Assembly (NCBI RefSeq): GCF_008801475.1
Contig: NZ_VZPP01000009.1
Span: 248,001-312,000, forward strand
Source: Pseudomonas moorei
GTDB taxonomy: Bacteria; Pseudomonadota; Gammaproteobacteria; Pseudomonadales; Pseudomonadaceae
DNA length: 64,000 nt
Direction of reading: 5' to 3'
A model generated the notes under the pieces. It was given only the letters and a program-made list of their open reading frames with translations, ran no database searches and was not told the DNA's origin. Made by a program: the position numbers and the translations under genes. Position 1 is the stretch's first letter. Each line of letters opens with the position of its first letter. Shown here in pieces: positions 44,174-52,585 of this stretch.

Positions 44174-45112
44174 ATGTCTGCTTCCCTCGCATTCGTCTTT
44201 CCGGGACAGGGTTCACAGTCCCTCGGCATGCTGGCCGAGTTGGGCGCGCAACATCCGGTTGTCCTCGAAACATTCAAAGAAGCTTCCGATGCTCTGGGTT
44301 ACGACCTGTGGGCACTGACCCAGCAAGGGCCGGAAGAACAACTCAATCAAACCGATAAAACCCAACCGGCCATTCTGACCGCCTCGATCGCCCTGTGGCG
44401 TCTGTGGCTGGCGGAAGGTGGTGCGCGTCCGGCCTATGTCGCCGGTCACAGCCTGGGTGAGTACAGCGCGCTGGTCGCGGCGGGCAGCCTCAGCCTGGGC
44501 GATGCAGTGAAGCTCGTCGAGCGTCGTGGCCAACTGATGCAGGAAGCCGTTCCGGCCGGGCAGGGCGGCATGGCCGCCATCCTGGGTCTGGACGATGCTG
44601 ACGTGCTGGCGGCCTGTGCCGAAGCGGCGCAAGGCGAAGTGGTCAGCGCGGTCAACTTCAACTCGCCTGGCCAAGTGGTTATCGCTGGTGCCAAGGCTGC
44701 GGTCGAGCGCGCCATTGAAGGCTGCAAGGCACGTGGCGCCAAGCGCGCCATGCCTCTGCCGGTCAGCGTACCGTCCCATTGCGGGCTGATGCGCCCGGCG
44801 GCCGAGCGTTTCGCCGAGTCGATCGCTGCGATCGACTGGCAGACGCCGCAGATTCCGGTGGTGCAGAACGTCAGTGCCGATGTGCCTGCCGATTTGCAAA
44901 CCCTCAAGCGTGATCTGCTTGAACAGCTCTACAAGCCTGTGCGCTGGGTCGAATCGGTCCAGGCACTGGCGGCCAAGGGGGCAACCCAATTGGTCGAATG
45001 CGGCCCGGGCAAAGTGCTGGCCGGTCTGAACAAACGCTGCGCCGAAGGCGTGTCGACTTCCAACCTCAATACCCCAGACGCTTTCGCTGCCGCTCGCGCA
45101 GCGCTGGCCTGA
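44174..45112 (+). CDS. fabD: Malonyl-CoA:ACP transacylase
   Basis: FabD (312 aa) loads malonyl onto acyl carrier protein. The nucleophile Ser93 is in GHSLGE and His202 in VPSHCG; FVFPGQGSQ opens the protein. The ATG at 44174 gives the standard N-terminus; upstream in-frame codons are in the leader. It stands in the fatty acid synthesis cluster plsX-fabD-fabG-acpP-fabF. Confidence 0.97.
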   Translation: MSASLAFVFPGQGSQSLGMLAELGAQHPVVLETFKEASDALGYDLWALTQQGPEEQLNQTDKTQPAILTASIALWRLWLAEGGARPAYVAGHSLGEYSALVAAGSLSLGDAVKLVERRGQLMQEAVPAGQGGMAAILGLDDADVLAACAEAAQGEVVSAVNFNSPGQVVIAGAKAAVERAIEGCKARGAKRAMPLPVSVPSHCGLMRPAAERFAESIAAIDWQTPQIPVVQNVSADVPADLQTLKRDLLEQLYKPVRWVESVQALAAKGATQLVECGPGKVLAGLNKRCAEGVSTSNLNTPDAFAAARAALA

Positions 45113-45128
45113 ATCAGGAGAAGCTTGC

Positions 45129-45872
45129 ATGAGTCTGCAAGGTAAAGTTGCACTGGTCACGGGTGCAAGCCGCGGTATCGGCCAGGCTATCGCCCTGGAA
45201 CTGGGTCGTCAGGGCGCCATCGTTGTGGGCACCGCGACCTCCGCTTCCGGTGCCGAGCGCATTGCCGCCACCCTGAAGGAACACGGTATTCAGGGCACTG
45301 GCCTTGAGCTCAATGTCACCAGCGACGAGTCCGTGGCGGCCGTCCTGGCGAGCATTCAGGAGCAGTTCGGTGCGCCGGCGATCCTGGTCAACAATGCTGG
45401 TATCACCCGCGATAACCTGATGATGCGCATGAAAGACGACGAGTGGCATGACGTTGTCGATACCAACCTGAACAGTCTGTTCCGCCTGTCCAAGGGCGTT
45501 TTGCGCGGCATGACCAAAGCCCGTTGGGGACGAATTATCAGTATTGGCTCGGTTGTGGGTGCCATGGGCAACGCAGGCCAAGTAAACTACGCTGCCGCCA
45601 AGGCCGGTCTGGAAGGTTTCAGTCGTGCACTGGCGCGTGAAGTCGGTTCGCGTTCGATTACGGTAAACTCGGTGGCCCCAGGGTTCATCGACACCGATAT
45701 GACCCGTGAACTGCCGGAAGCACAGCGTGAAGCCTTGCAGGCGCAGATTCCGCTGGGTCGTCTGGGGCAAGCACAAGAGATCGCGTCTGTGGTCGCTTTT
45801 CTTGCGTCCGACGGTGCGGCATACGTTACCGGGGCTACAATCCCGGTGAACGGCGGGATGTACATGAGTTAA
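45129..45872 (+). CDS. fabG: 3-oxoacyl-ACP reductase
   Basis: FabG (247 aa) reduces 3-oxoacyl-ACP with NADPH. It has TGASRGIG (11-18), NNAG, and the catalytic Ser141, Tyr154 and Lys158. It lies 16 bases after fabD, with CAGGAG before the ATG. Confidence 0.97.
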   Translation: MSLQGKVALVTGASRGIGQAIALELGRQGAIVVGTATSASGAERIAATLKEHGIQGTGLELNVTSDESVAAVLASIQEQFGAPAILVNNAGITRDNLMMRMKDDEWHDVVDTNLNSLFRLSKGVLRGMTKARWGRIISIGSVVGAMGNAGQVNYAAAKAGLEGFSRALAREVGSRSITVNSVAPGFIDTDMTRELPEAQREALQAQIPLGRLGQAQEIASVVAFLASDGAAYVTGATIPVNGGMYMS

Positions 45873-45983
45873 ATGTGACGGATTGCTTCAAAAAAATGTC
45901 ATACGAGCTGTCTAAAATCCGTTATAAAGCTGCAATCTATTTATAGGCAGAGGGCCGCAGGGTTTGAGGAGTGAAGCTTTCAG

Positions 45984-46011
45984 TTGAAAAGCTGAAAAGT
46001 CTTTCTATACA
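45984..46011 (+). promoter_or_regulatory. Predicted acpP promoter
   Basis: TTGAAA (45984-45989) and TATACA (46006-46011) are spaced by 16 bases in the 191-base fabG-acpP gap. A promoter dedicated to acpP fits the high demand for acyl carrier protein. Start would be near 46018, giving a leader of about 45 bases with TTAGGAG. Confidence 0.65.
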
Positions 46012-46063
46012 CTTACCCACTGGCCAGCTGCCTGAATTTGTCCATTAGGAGTGAAAACAAGGT

Positions 46064-46300
46064 ATGAGCACCATCGAAGAGCGCGTCAAGAAAATCGTTG
46101 CCGAGCAACTGGGCGTTAAAGAAGAAGAAGTGGTCAACACCGCTTCCTTCGTTGAAGACCTGGGTGCTGACTCCCTTGACACCGTTGAGCTGGTGATGGC
46201 TCTGGAAGAGGAATTCGAGACCGAAATCCCTGACGAAGAAGCTGAGAAGATCACTACTGTACAAGCTGCAATCGACTACGTTACTAGCCACCAGGCGTAA
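46064..46300 (+). CDS. acpP: Acyl carrier protein
   Basis: AcpP (78 aa) carries growing acyl chains on phosphopantetheine attached to Ser37 in GADSLDTVEL. It is small, acidic and nearly identical in form to other gammaproteobacterial ACPs. AGGAG lies upstream of the ATG. A terminator follows at 46331. Confidence 0.98.
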   Translation: MSTIEERVKKIVAEQLGVKEEEVVNTASFVEDLGADSLDTVELVMALEEEFETEIPDEEAEKITTVQAAIDYVTSHQA

Positions 46301-46330
46301 TAGTTTGTAATCGTTGCTTGCTGTCATGGA

Positions 46331-46365
46331 AAAACCGCACTGCTATCACGGCGTGCGGTTTTTTC
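46331..46365 (+). terminator. Terminator after acpP
   Basis: AAAACCGCAC (46331-46340) pairs with GTGCGGTTTT (46353-46362) around a twelve-base loop, ending in TTTTTTC. It may limit read-through from the strong acpP promoter into fabF. Confidence 0.85.
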
Positions 46366-46409
46366 TTTAGGCCTGATGCAAAGTCGTCATTTCAAAAAAG
46401 GAGAGTGCT

Positions 46410-47654
46410 GTGTCGCGTAGACGCGTCGTAGTCACCGGTATGGGTATGTTGTCGCCACTGGGCACGGATGTGCCAAGCAGCTGGCAGGGCATTCTGGCTG
46501 GCCGCAGTGGCATTGGTCTGATCGAACACACCGACCTTTCTGCCTATTCCACCCGTTTTGGCGGCTCGGTAAAGGGTTTCAATGTCGAGGAATACCTGTC
46601 GGTCAAGGAAGCCCGCAAACTCGACTTGTTCATTCAGTACGGCCTGGCCGCAGGTTTTCAGGCGGTACGCAATGCCGGTCTGGAAGTCACCGACGCCAAC
46701 CGTGAACGCATTGGCGTCGCCATGGGCTCGGGCATTGGCGGACTGACCAATATCGAAGAAACCAGCCGTACGCTGCATGATTCCGGCCCACGACGGATTT
46801 CTCCGTTTTTCGTGCCCGGCTCGATCATCAATATGATTTCCGGTTTCCTGTCGATCCACTTGGGCGCACAGGGACCCAACTACGCCATTGCCACCGCCTG
46901 TACCACGGGTACGCACTGCATCGGTATGGCTGCGCGCAACATCATGTACGACGAAGCTGACGTGATGATCGCCGGCGGCTCCGAAATGGCGGCCTGTGGC
47001 CTGGGCATGGGTGGCTTTGGTGCCTCTCGCGCATTGTCGACCCGCAATGACGAGCCGACCCGCGCCAGTCGCCCATGGGACAAGGGCCGTGATGGCTTCG
47101 TGCTGTCCGATGGTGCCGGTGCGCTGGTTCTGGAAGAACTCGAACACGCCAAGGCCCGCGGCGCGACCATCTATGCCGAACTGATCGGTTTCGGCACCAG
47201 TGGCGATGCCTTTCACATGACCTCGCCTCCAGCGGATGGTGCCGGTGCTGCGCGCTGCATCACCAATGCCTTGCGCGATGCCAGGATCAATGGCGATCAG
47301 GTGCAATACGTCAACGCCCACGGTACTTCGACACCTGCCGGCGACCTTGCGGAAGTCAATGCGATCAAGTCGGTGTTCGGAGAGCACGCCTACAAGCTGG
47401 CGGTCAGTTCGACCAAGTCCATGACCGGTCACCTGCTGGGTGCGGCGGGCGCGGTCGAGGCGATCTTCAGCGTACTGGCAATCAACAGTCAGGTAGCCCC
47501 GCCGACCATCAACCTCGATGAAGCGGACGAAGGCTGCGATCTCGATTTTGTGCCGCACACCGCGCGCAACATGGATATCGATGTGGTCCTGTCCAACTCT
47601 TTCGGGTTTGGCGGTACCAACGGCTCGCTGGTATTCCGCCGGTTCGCAGGCTGA
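46410..47654 (+). CDS. fabF: 3-oxoacyl-ACP synthase II
   Basis: FabF (414 aa) elongates acyl-ACP by condensation with malonyl-ACP. The active-site Cys164 lies in ATACTTGTHC, with catalytic histidines in NAHGTSTPAGD and MTGHLLGAAG. It begins at GTG 46410 behind AAGGAG. It follows acpP after a terminator and is coupled to pabC. Confidence 0.96.
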   Translation: MSRRRVVVTGMGMLSPLGTDVPSSWQGILAGRSGIGLIEHTDLSAYSTRFGGSVKGFNVEEYLSVKEARKLDLFIQYGLAAGFQAVRNAGLEVTDANRERIGVAMGSGIGGLTNIEETSRTLHDSGPRRISPFFVPGSIINMISGFLSIHLGAQGPNYAIATACTTGTHCIGMAARNIMYDEADVMIAGGSEMAACGLGMGGFGASRALSTRNDEPTRASRPWDKGRDGFVLSDGAGALVLEELEHAKARGATIYAELIGFGTSGDAFHMTSPPADGAGAARCITNALRDARINGDQVQYVNAHGTSTPAGDLAEVNAIKSVFGEHAYKLAVSSTKSMTGHLLGAAGAVEAIFSVLAINSQVAPPTINLDEADEGCDLDFVPHTARNMDIDVVLSNSFGFGGTNGSLVFRRFAG

Positions 47655-48469
47655 TGGACAGCTGGGTCGACGGTCAGCCGGCTGACGCTTTGTCGCTGAA
47701 GGATCGCGGCCTGGCTTACGGTGATGGTCTATTCGAGACCATTGCCGTGCAGGGTGGTCTCCCGGTGTTGCTGGATCGCCATTTGCAGCGCCTGGTCAAG
47801 GGGTGCCAGCGCTTGGCAATCAACCTTGATCATGACGTAATGCTTTCGGAGCTGTTGGCCTACGCCCGGGAGCTGGACGAGGGGGTGCTCAAGCTGATCG
47901 TAACGCGTGGCGACAGCCTGCGTGGCTACGCTTTCGATCCTTCTGCACAGGCCCGACGTATCCTGTCCGGTAATCCTCCCGCGGTTTATCCGGCTGCCCA
48001 TGCCGAGCAGGGCGTTCGCCTGTTTCCCTGCACGACGCGACTGTCCATTCAGCCACTGCTTGCCGGTCTCAAGCACTTGAACCGCCTCGAACAGGTGATT
48101 GCCCGCGCGGAATGGCGAGACACCGAACATGCCGAAGGCCTGATGCTTGATCAGGCGGGACGCGTGATCGAAGGTGTGTTCAGCAACCTGTTCCTTGTGC
48201 GCGATGGCGTGTTGATCACGGCTGATCTGAAACGCTGTGGCGTGGAAGGGGTGATGCGTGCCGAGTTATTGTTTCAAGCCAAGTCGTTGGGCATTCCCAC
48301 GCAAATCACCGATATAACCCTCGAACAGCTGCAATGGGCTGACGAAGTCTTTGTCTGCAACAGCGTGTATGGTATTTGGCCGGTGCATGCCTATGCCGCA
48401 CTGAGCTGGCCGGTTGGGCCGCTCACCCGTAAACTCCAAACCATTGCCCGCGCGCTACTGGATGCTTGA
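47654..48469 (+). CDS. pabC: Aminodeoxychorismate lyase
   Basis: PabC (271 aa) is a fold-type IV PLP enzyme that releases pyruvate from aminodeoxychorismate to form p-aminobenzoate for folate. The PLP lysine is Lys140 in GLKHLNRLEQ, and GLAYGDGLFETI (19-30) is the N-terminal signature. The ATG shares its A with the fabF stop codon. Confidence 0.94.
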   Translation: MDSWVDGQPADALSLKDRGLAYGDGLFETIAVQGGLPVLLDRHLQRLVKGCQRLAINLDHDVMLSELLAYARELDEGVLKLIVTRGDSLRGYAFDPSAQARRILSGNPPAVYPAAHAEQGVRLFPCTTRLSIQPLLAGLKHLNRLEQVIARAEWRDTEHAEGLMLDQAGRVIEGVFSNLFLVRDGVLITADLKRCGVEGVMRAELLFQAKSLGIPTQITDITLEQLQWADEVFVCNSVYGIWPVHAYAALSWPVGPLTRKLQTIARALLDA

Positions 48470-48472
48470 TAC

Positions 48473-49666
48473 GTGAGACGTAAATTCTTGCTGCTGCTGG
48501 AAACCGGACTGGTTCTGGCGGGGCTGATGTTGGGCGCTTCCGCCTGGAAGATTCATTCGGCGCTGGTACAGCCGCTGAACATCGCTCAGGAAGAACTGCT
48601 GGAGGTGCCAAAAGGCACCACCCCGACCCGCACCTTCTATCGACTCGAAGCCGATGGCGTCATCAAGGACGCGTTCTGGCTTCGCCTGTATTGGCGTTTC
48701 AATCTATCGAAACAACCCTTGCATAGTGGCGAGTACCGCATGTTGCCCGGTATGACCGTCGAGGGTCTGATCGACCTGTGGAAGCGGGGCGAGATGGTGC
48801 AGTACAGCGTAACCCTGGTCGAAGGCTGGAATTTCCGCCAGGTCCGCGCCGCCTTGGCCAAGGAAGAAAAGCTCGATCACACTCTGGAGGGGCTGAGCGA
48901 TACCCAGGTCATGGAAAAGCTCGGTCATGGCGGGATTTTCCCGGAAGGACGATTCTTCCCTGATACCTATCGCTTCGTGCGCGGCATGACTGACGTTGAG
49001 CTATTGAAAATAGCCTACGACCGTCTCAATGAGGTGTTGGCCAAGGAATGGGAGCAGCGTGCCCCTGATGCGCCCTACACCGAACCCTATCAGGCCCTGA
49101 TCATGGCCTCGCTGGTGGAAAAGGAAACCGGTGTGCCCCAGGAACGCGGGCAGATCGCGGGCGTGTTTGTGCGGCGGATGGCGATGGGCATGTTGCTGCA
49201 GACCGACCCGACGGTGATCTACGGCCTTGGTGATCGTTACAGCGGCAAATTGACCCGTGCCCATCTCAAGGAGCCGACACCGTACAACACCTATGTGATT
49301 GCCGGCTTGCCGCCAACCCCGATTGCCATGGTCGGTCGTGAAGCGATCCATGCGGCGTTGAATCCGGTAGCCGGCAACAGCCTGTACTTTGTCGCTCGCG
49401 GCGACGGCAGCCACGTGTTCTCCGACGATCTGGATGCACACAACAGCGCCGTGCGGGAGTTCCAGCTTAAGCGTCGTGCCGATTACCGCTCCAGTCCGGC
49501 GCCCGCCACCGCCCCTGACACGCAGGATGCCCCGGCTCCGGAAGCCCAGGCACCGATTCCGGCGGCTTCACCTGATCCGGCCCCGCAAGCCCTGCCGCAA
49601 GTGCCGGCGCAAGAGCCCGCACCTGCGCCCGTACCGGATGCAGCCGCCCCGCAAAGCCCGCAATGA
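48473..49666 (+). CDS. mltG: Endolytic murein transglycosylase MltG
   Basis: MltG (397 aa) is anchored by one N-terminal membrane helix (about 5-26) and cleaves nascent glycan strands in the periplasm, ending their elongation. The YceG domain contains the catalytic glutamate region SLVEKETG (Glu218 likely) and PTPYNTYVIAGLPPTPI. The last 55 residues form a Pro/Ala-rich tail not needed by the catalytic domain. The start is a GTG three bases after pabC. Confidence 0.94.
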   Translation: MRRKFLLLLETGLVLAGLMLGASAWKIHSALVQPLNIAQEELLEVPKGTTPTRTFYRLEADGVIKDAFWLRLYWRFNLSKQPLHSGEYRMLPGMTVEGLIDLWKRGEMVQYSVTLVEGWNFRQVRAALAKEEKLDHTLEGLSDTQVMEKLGHGGIFPEGRFFPDTYRFVRGMTDVELLKIAYDRLNEVLAKEWEQRAPDAPYTEPYQALIMASLVEKETGVPQERGQIAGVFVRRMAMGMLLQTDPTVIYGLGDRYSGKLTRAHLKEPTPYNTYVIAGLPPTPIAMVGREAIHAALNPVAGNSLYFVARGDGSHVFSDDLDAHNSAVREFQLKRRADYRSSPAPATAPDTQDAPAPEAQAPIPAASPDPAPQALPQVPAQEPAPAPVPDAAAPQSPQ

Positions 49667-49685
49667 CTCTGACTAAGGACTGCCT

Positions 49686-50318
49686 GTGACTGGCTTGTTT
49701 ATTACGCTGGAAGGCCCGGAAGGCGCCGGCAAGAGCACCAATCGCGAATACCTTGCCGAGCGCCTGCGCGCCGCGGGTATCGAGGTCGTGTTGACCCGCG
49801 AACCGGGCGGTACGCCACTGGCCGAACGAATTCGCGAGGTGTTGCTGGCTCCGGTTGATGAAGAGATGAATCCGGATACCGAATTGCTGCTGGTCTTCGC
49901 AGCGCGCGCCCAGCATCTGGCCCAGGTGATCCGCCCGGCGCTGGCGCGGGGAGCCGTGGTGCTGTGTGATCGTTTTACCGATTCGACCTACGCCTATCAG
50001 GGTGGCGGCCGCGGCTTGTCCCTGGAGCGTATCGCGACGCTGGAAACTTTCGTGCAAGGTGATCTGCGTCCCGATCTGACGCTGATTTTCGATTTGCCGG
50101 TTGAAGTAGGTCTGGCCCGTGCCAGTGCACGGGGTCGCCTCGACCGTTTCGAACTCGAGGGCCGAACCTTTTTCGATGCCGTGCGCAGCGCTTTCCTCAA
50201 GCGCGCCGCAGCGGAGCCGGGACGCTATGTGCTGGTCGACGCCGCGCAACCGCTGGCGCAGGTTCAGCAGTCCCTCGATACCTTGCTGCCGCGTCTGCTG
50301 GAGCTGACCCGTGGCTGA
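49686..50318 (+). CDS. tmk: Thymidylate kinase
   Basis: Tmk (210 aa) phosphorylates dTMP to dTDP. It has the P-loop EGPEGAGKST (9-18), the DR(F/Y) motif in CDRFTDSTYAYQGGG and a LID region with arginines (ASARGRLDRFE). The start is GTG 49686. It overlaps holB by 8 bases. Confidence 0.96.
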   Translation: MTGLFITLEGPEGAGKSTNREYLAERLRAAGIEVVLTREPGGTPLAERIREVLLAPVDEEMNPDTELLLVFAARAQHLAQVIRPALARGAVVLCDRFTDSTYAYQGGGRGLSLERIATLETFVQGDLRPDLTLIFDLPVEVGLARASARGRLDRFELEGRTFFDAVRSAFLKRAAAEPGRYVLVDAAQPLAQVQQSLDTLLPRLLELTRG

Positions 50319-51297
50319 AGCCTATCCGTGGCAGGACAGCCTCTGGCAACAGTTGGCCGGTCGTACGCACCACGCCCACGCCTATCTGCTGCATGGCCCT
50401 GTCGGGATCGGCAAGCGAGCGCTGGCCGAGCGCCTGATGGCCAGTCTGTTGTGTCAGCGTCCTACCGCCCAGGGCGCTTGCGGTGAATGCAAATCCTGCC
50501 TGTTGCTCAAGGCCGGCAGTCACCCGGACAACTACATTCTCGAGCCGGAAGAAGCCGATAAGGCCATCAAGGTCGATCAGGTGCGTGACCTGGTCAGCTT
50601 CGTGGTCCAGACCGCGCAGTTGGGCGGGCGCAAAGTGGTGCTGATCGAACCCGTCGAGTCGATGAACATCAACGCCGCCAACGCCTTGCTCAAAAGCCTT
50701 GAAGAGCCGTCCGGCGACACGGTATTGCTGCTGGTCAGCCACCAGCCGAGCCGTTTGCTGCCGACCATCAAGAGTCGCTGCGTGCAGCAGGCTTGCCCGT
50801 TGCCGAGCGAAACCATGAGTCTGGCCTGGCTGGCGAAAGCGTTGCCCGATTGCTCGGAAGAAGAACGTATTGAACTGCTGACCCTGGCGGCCGGTTCGCC
50901 GTTGGCCGCGGTCAACCTGCAGGCTCAGGGTGTGCGCGAACAGCGTGCGCAAGTGGTCGATGGCGTGAAGAAGCTGCTCAAGCAACAGCAATCGCCGACC
51001 CAACTGGCCGAAGGTTGGAATGCAATCCCGTTGCTGCTGTTGTTCGACTGGTTCTGCGACTGGTCGAGCCTGATCCTGCGCTATCAGTTGACCCAGGATG
51101 AAGAGGGGTTGGGGCTGATGGACATGCGCAAGGTGATTCAATACCTGGCGCAGAAGGCCGCGCAGGACAAAGTCCTGAATATCCAGGACTGGATTCTTGC
51201 CCAACGCCAGAAAGTACTCGGCAAAGCCAACCTTAACCGGGTGCTGCTGCTGGAGGCCCTGCTGGTGCAATGGGCGTCGCTGCCTGCCCAGAGGTAA
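50311..51297 (+). CDS. holB: DNA polymerase III delta' subunit
   Basis: HolB (328 aa) is part of the clamp loader. The N-terminal AAA+ domain has a degenerate P-loop GPVGIGKRAL and a zinc module with Cys near 54-66 (CGECKSC), followed by SRC in TIKSRCVQQA. The delta' subunit does not hydrolyse ATP, in line with the altered P-loop. The gene is full length, so the deletion that removed pilZ began after its stop. Confidence 0.95.
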   Translation: MAEAYPWQDSLWQQLAGRTHHAHAYLLHGPVGIGKRALAERLMASLLCQRPTAQGACGECKSCLLLKAGSHPDNYILEPEEADKAIKVDQVRDLVSFVVQTAQLGGRKVVLIEPVESMNINAANALLKSLEEPSGDTVLLLVSHQPSRLLPTIKSRCVQQACPLPSETMSLAWLAKALPDCSEEERIELLTLAAGSPLAAVNLQAQGVREQRAQVVDGVKKLLKQQQSPTQLAEGWNAIPLLLLFDWFCDWSSLILRYQLTQDEEGLGLMDMRKVIQYLAQKAAQDKVLNIQDWILAQRQKVLGKANLNRVLLLEALLVQWASLPAQR

Positions 51298-51330
51298 TCC
51301 GGGCGCGACCTGTCAGCAGTGAAACGTTTC

Positions 51331-51443
51331 CGGGCCACCGGGGTTGGCGTACAGTTCAACGAAGTGACAACACAGCCCGCGTTCGATTCGAAAACCATCT
51401 GGCCGGAGTGCTTGAGTCCGACCATCCCACTCATACGATGTAA
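51331..51443 (+). pseudogene. pilZ: Remnant of pilZ (3' end only, frame-shifted)
   Basis: Right after holB, where Pseudomonas carries pilZ (about 118 codons), only the 3' part is left. Bases 51331-51360 translate to RATGVGVQFN; one base is then missing, and the next frame reads SDNTARVRFENHLAG and ends SDHPTHTM before TAA at 51441. VGVQFN, DNTAR, LAG and PTHTM match the known C-terminus of PilZ. The first two thirds, including the start, are gone, and 51298-51330 has no recognisable pilZ sequence. PilZ is needed for type IV pilus assembly in P. aeruginosa, so this strain has probably lost that function or replaced it. Confidence 0.85.
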
Positions 51444-51457
51444 GTTGCAGCCCTTTT

Positions 51458-52243
51458 ATGCTCGTAGATTCCCATTGCCACCTCGATCGCCTTGACCTCA
51501 CCGCCCACGACGGATCTCTGGACGCTGCTCTCGATGCTGCCCGTCAACGCGGGGTGGGGCACTTTCTGTGTATCGGTGTCAGTGCCGACAATGCCGCCGA
51601 TGTCAAAGCCCTGGCCGAGCGTTATGACGACGTCGATTGCTCGGTTGGCGTGCATCCGCTGGACGTGCAGCCGGGCGCCGCCCCTGCGCTGGACTGGCTG
51701 TTGCAGGAACTCAATCACCCGCGCGTGGTGGCGATTGGTGAAACCGGCCTGGACTATCACTACGAGCCCGAAGCGGCAGCGTTGCAGCAGGCGTCTTTCC
51801 GCCTGCACCTGCAAGCGGCGCAGCAAACTGGCAAGCCGGTGATCATCCACACCCGTGGCGCTCGCGCAGATACCCTGCAGATGCTGCGTGAGGCGGACCT
51901 GCCCCAGGCGGGCGTGCTGCATTGCTTTACCGAAGACTGGGACATGGCCAAGGCTGCCCTGGACATGGGCTATTACATCTCCCTGTCCGGTATTGTCACT
52001 TTCCGCAATGCCGACGCGTTACGAGACGTGGCCAGCAAAGTCCCGGCCGATCGATTGCTGGTGGAAACCGACTCGCCATACCTGGCGCCGATTCCTCATC
52101 GTGGCAAACCCAACTTGCCGCAGTATGTACTAGAAGTGGCAGAGTTCCTGGCCATGTTGCGTGGTGAACCTTACGAACGATTTGCCGGGCAAACCACCGA
52201 GAACTTCAAGCGACTGTTCCCGCTGGCGCATGTGAAAGGTTAA
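51458..52243 (+). CDS. TatD-family metal-dependent hydrolase (YcfH-like)
   Basis: The product (261 aa) is a TIM-barrel DNase/hydrolase of the TatD family. Metal ligands are His6 and His8 (DSHCHLD), the Glu in GETGLDY, histidines in FRLHLQAA and VIIHTRG, and the Asp in ETDSPYL. It is the YcfH branch that follows holB (and pilZ) in gammaproteobacteria. Its start lies 14 bases after the pilZ remnant, with no strong ribosome site. Confidence 0.93.
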   Translation: MLVDSHCHLDRLDLTAHDGSLDAALDAARQRGVGHFLCIGVSADNAADVKALAERYDDVDCSVGVHPLDVQPGAAPALDWLLQELNHPRVVAIGETGLDYHYEPEAAALQQASFRLHLQAAQQTGKPVIIHTRGARADTLQMLREADLPQAGVLHCFTEDWDMAKAALDMGYYISLSGIVTFRNADALRDVASKVPADRLLVETDSPYLAPIPHRGKPNLPQYVLEVAEFLAMLRGEPYERFAGQTTENFKRLFPLAHVKG

Positions 52244-52252
52244 ATCGCAGGC

Positions 52253-52370
52253 AAAAAAAACCCGGGTTCTGGGGGGTGAATCCGGGTTAAGACCATTAGG
52301 AGTAAAACAATGGCACGCGGTCCGTTGGTACCAATATCGGCGTGACACTTGGGGGAGATGCCCCGCCGAC
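52253..52370 (-). ncRNA. rgsA: Probable RgsA small RNA
   Basis: A transcript of about 118 nt is predicted on the minus strand. The 5' end (near 52370) folds as TCGGCG paired with CGCCGA, enclosing GGGG/CCCC. The 3' end is an intrinsic terminator, AACCCGG with CCGGGTT followed by eight T (52260-52253). In P. aeruginosa the RpoS- and Gac-linked sRNA RgsA (PA2958.1, roughly 120 nt) is encoded in the same neighbourhood, near tatD (PA2959) and the TetR gene PA2957. Identity rests on position, size, terminator and promoter, not on a sequence comparison. Confidence 0.75.
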
Positions 52371-52376
52371 AGTTCA

Positions 52377-52382
52377 AGTATT
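52377..52382 (-). promoter_or_regulatory. Sigma-S-like -10 element of the sRNA gene
   Basis: The minus strand reads CAATACTTGAA here, close to the sigma-S extended -10 CTATACTTAA, about 7 bases before the predicted RNA start. A clear -35 is absent, which is common for sigma-S promoters. The remaining sequence to 52585 contains the TetR gene promoter region and no ORF that I support. Confidence 0.5.
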
Positions 52383-52585
52383 GATCACTATTGCGCCGAG
52401 TCCAGTTTACCGAACACAGTTTTTAAACAATTTTGGAATACGCCCGCTTCGGAAGCGTTCTCATCAGCCGCGGACCCTGTCCGAATTCATCAAGAAACAC
52501 AGACATGGTCGGATGATCCGTGCATTTTTGCGTAATTTAGGCATAATACGCGGCTTCGAATTTTGACCCCTACAGACCTTTTCTT

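Noticed and set aside
52253..52290. A plus-strand terminator for tatD at the AACCCGG/CCGGGTT stem
   Set aside because: On the plus strand the stem is followed by AAGACC, not T; the eight-T run is on the minus strand, where it fits the sRNA.
52310..52345. An 11-codon ORF (MARGPLVPISA) with TTAGGAG ahead of it on the plus strand
   Set aside because: It lies opposite the predicted RgsA RNA, whose stems explain the sequence. I see no downstream gene that it would lead.
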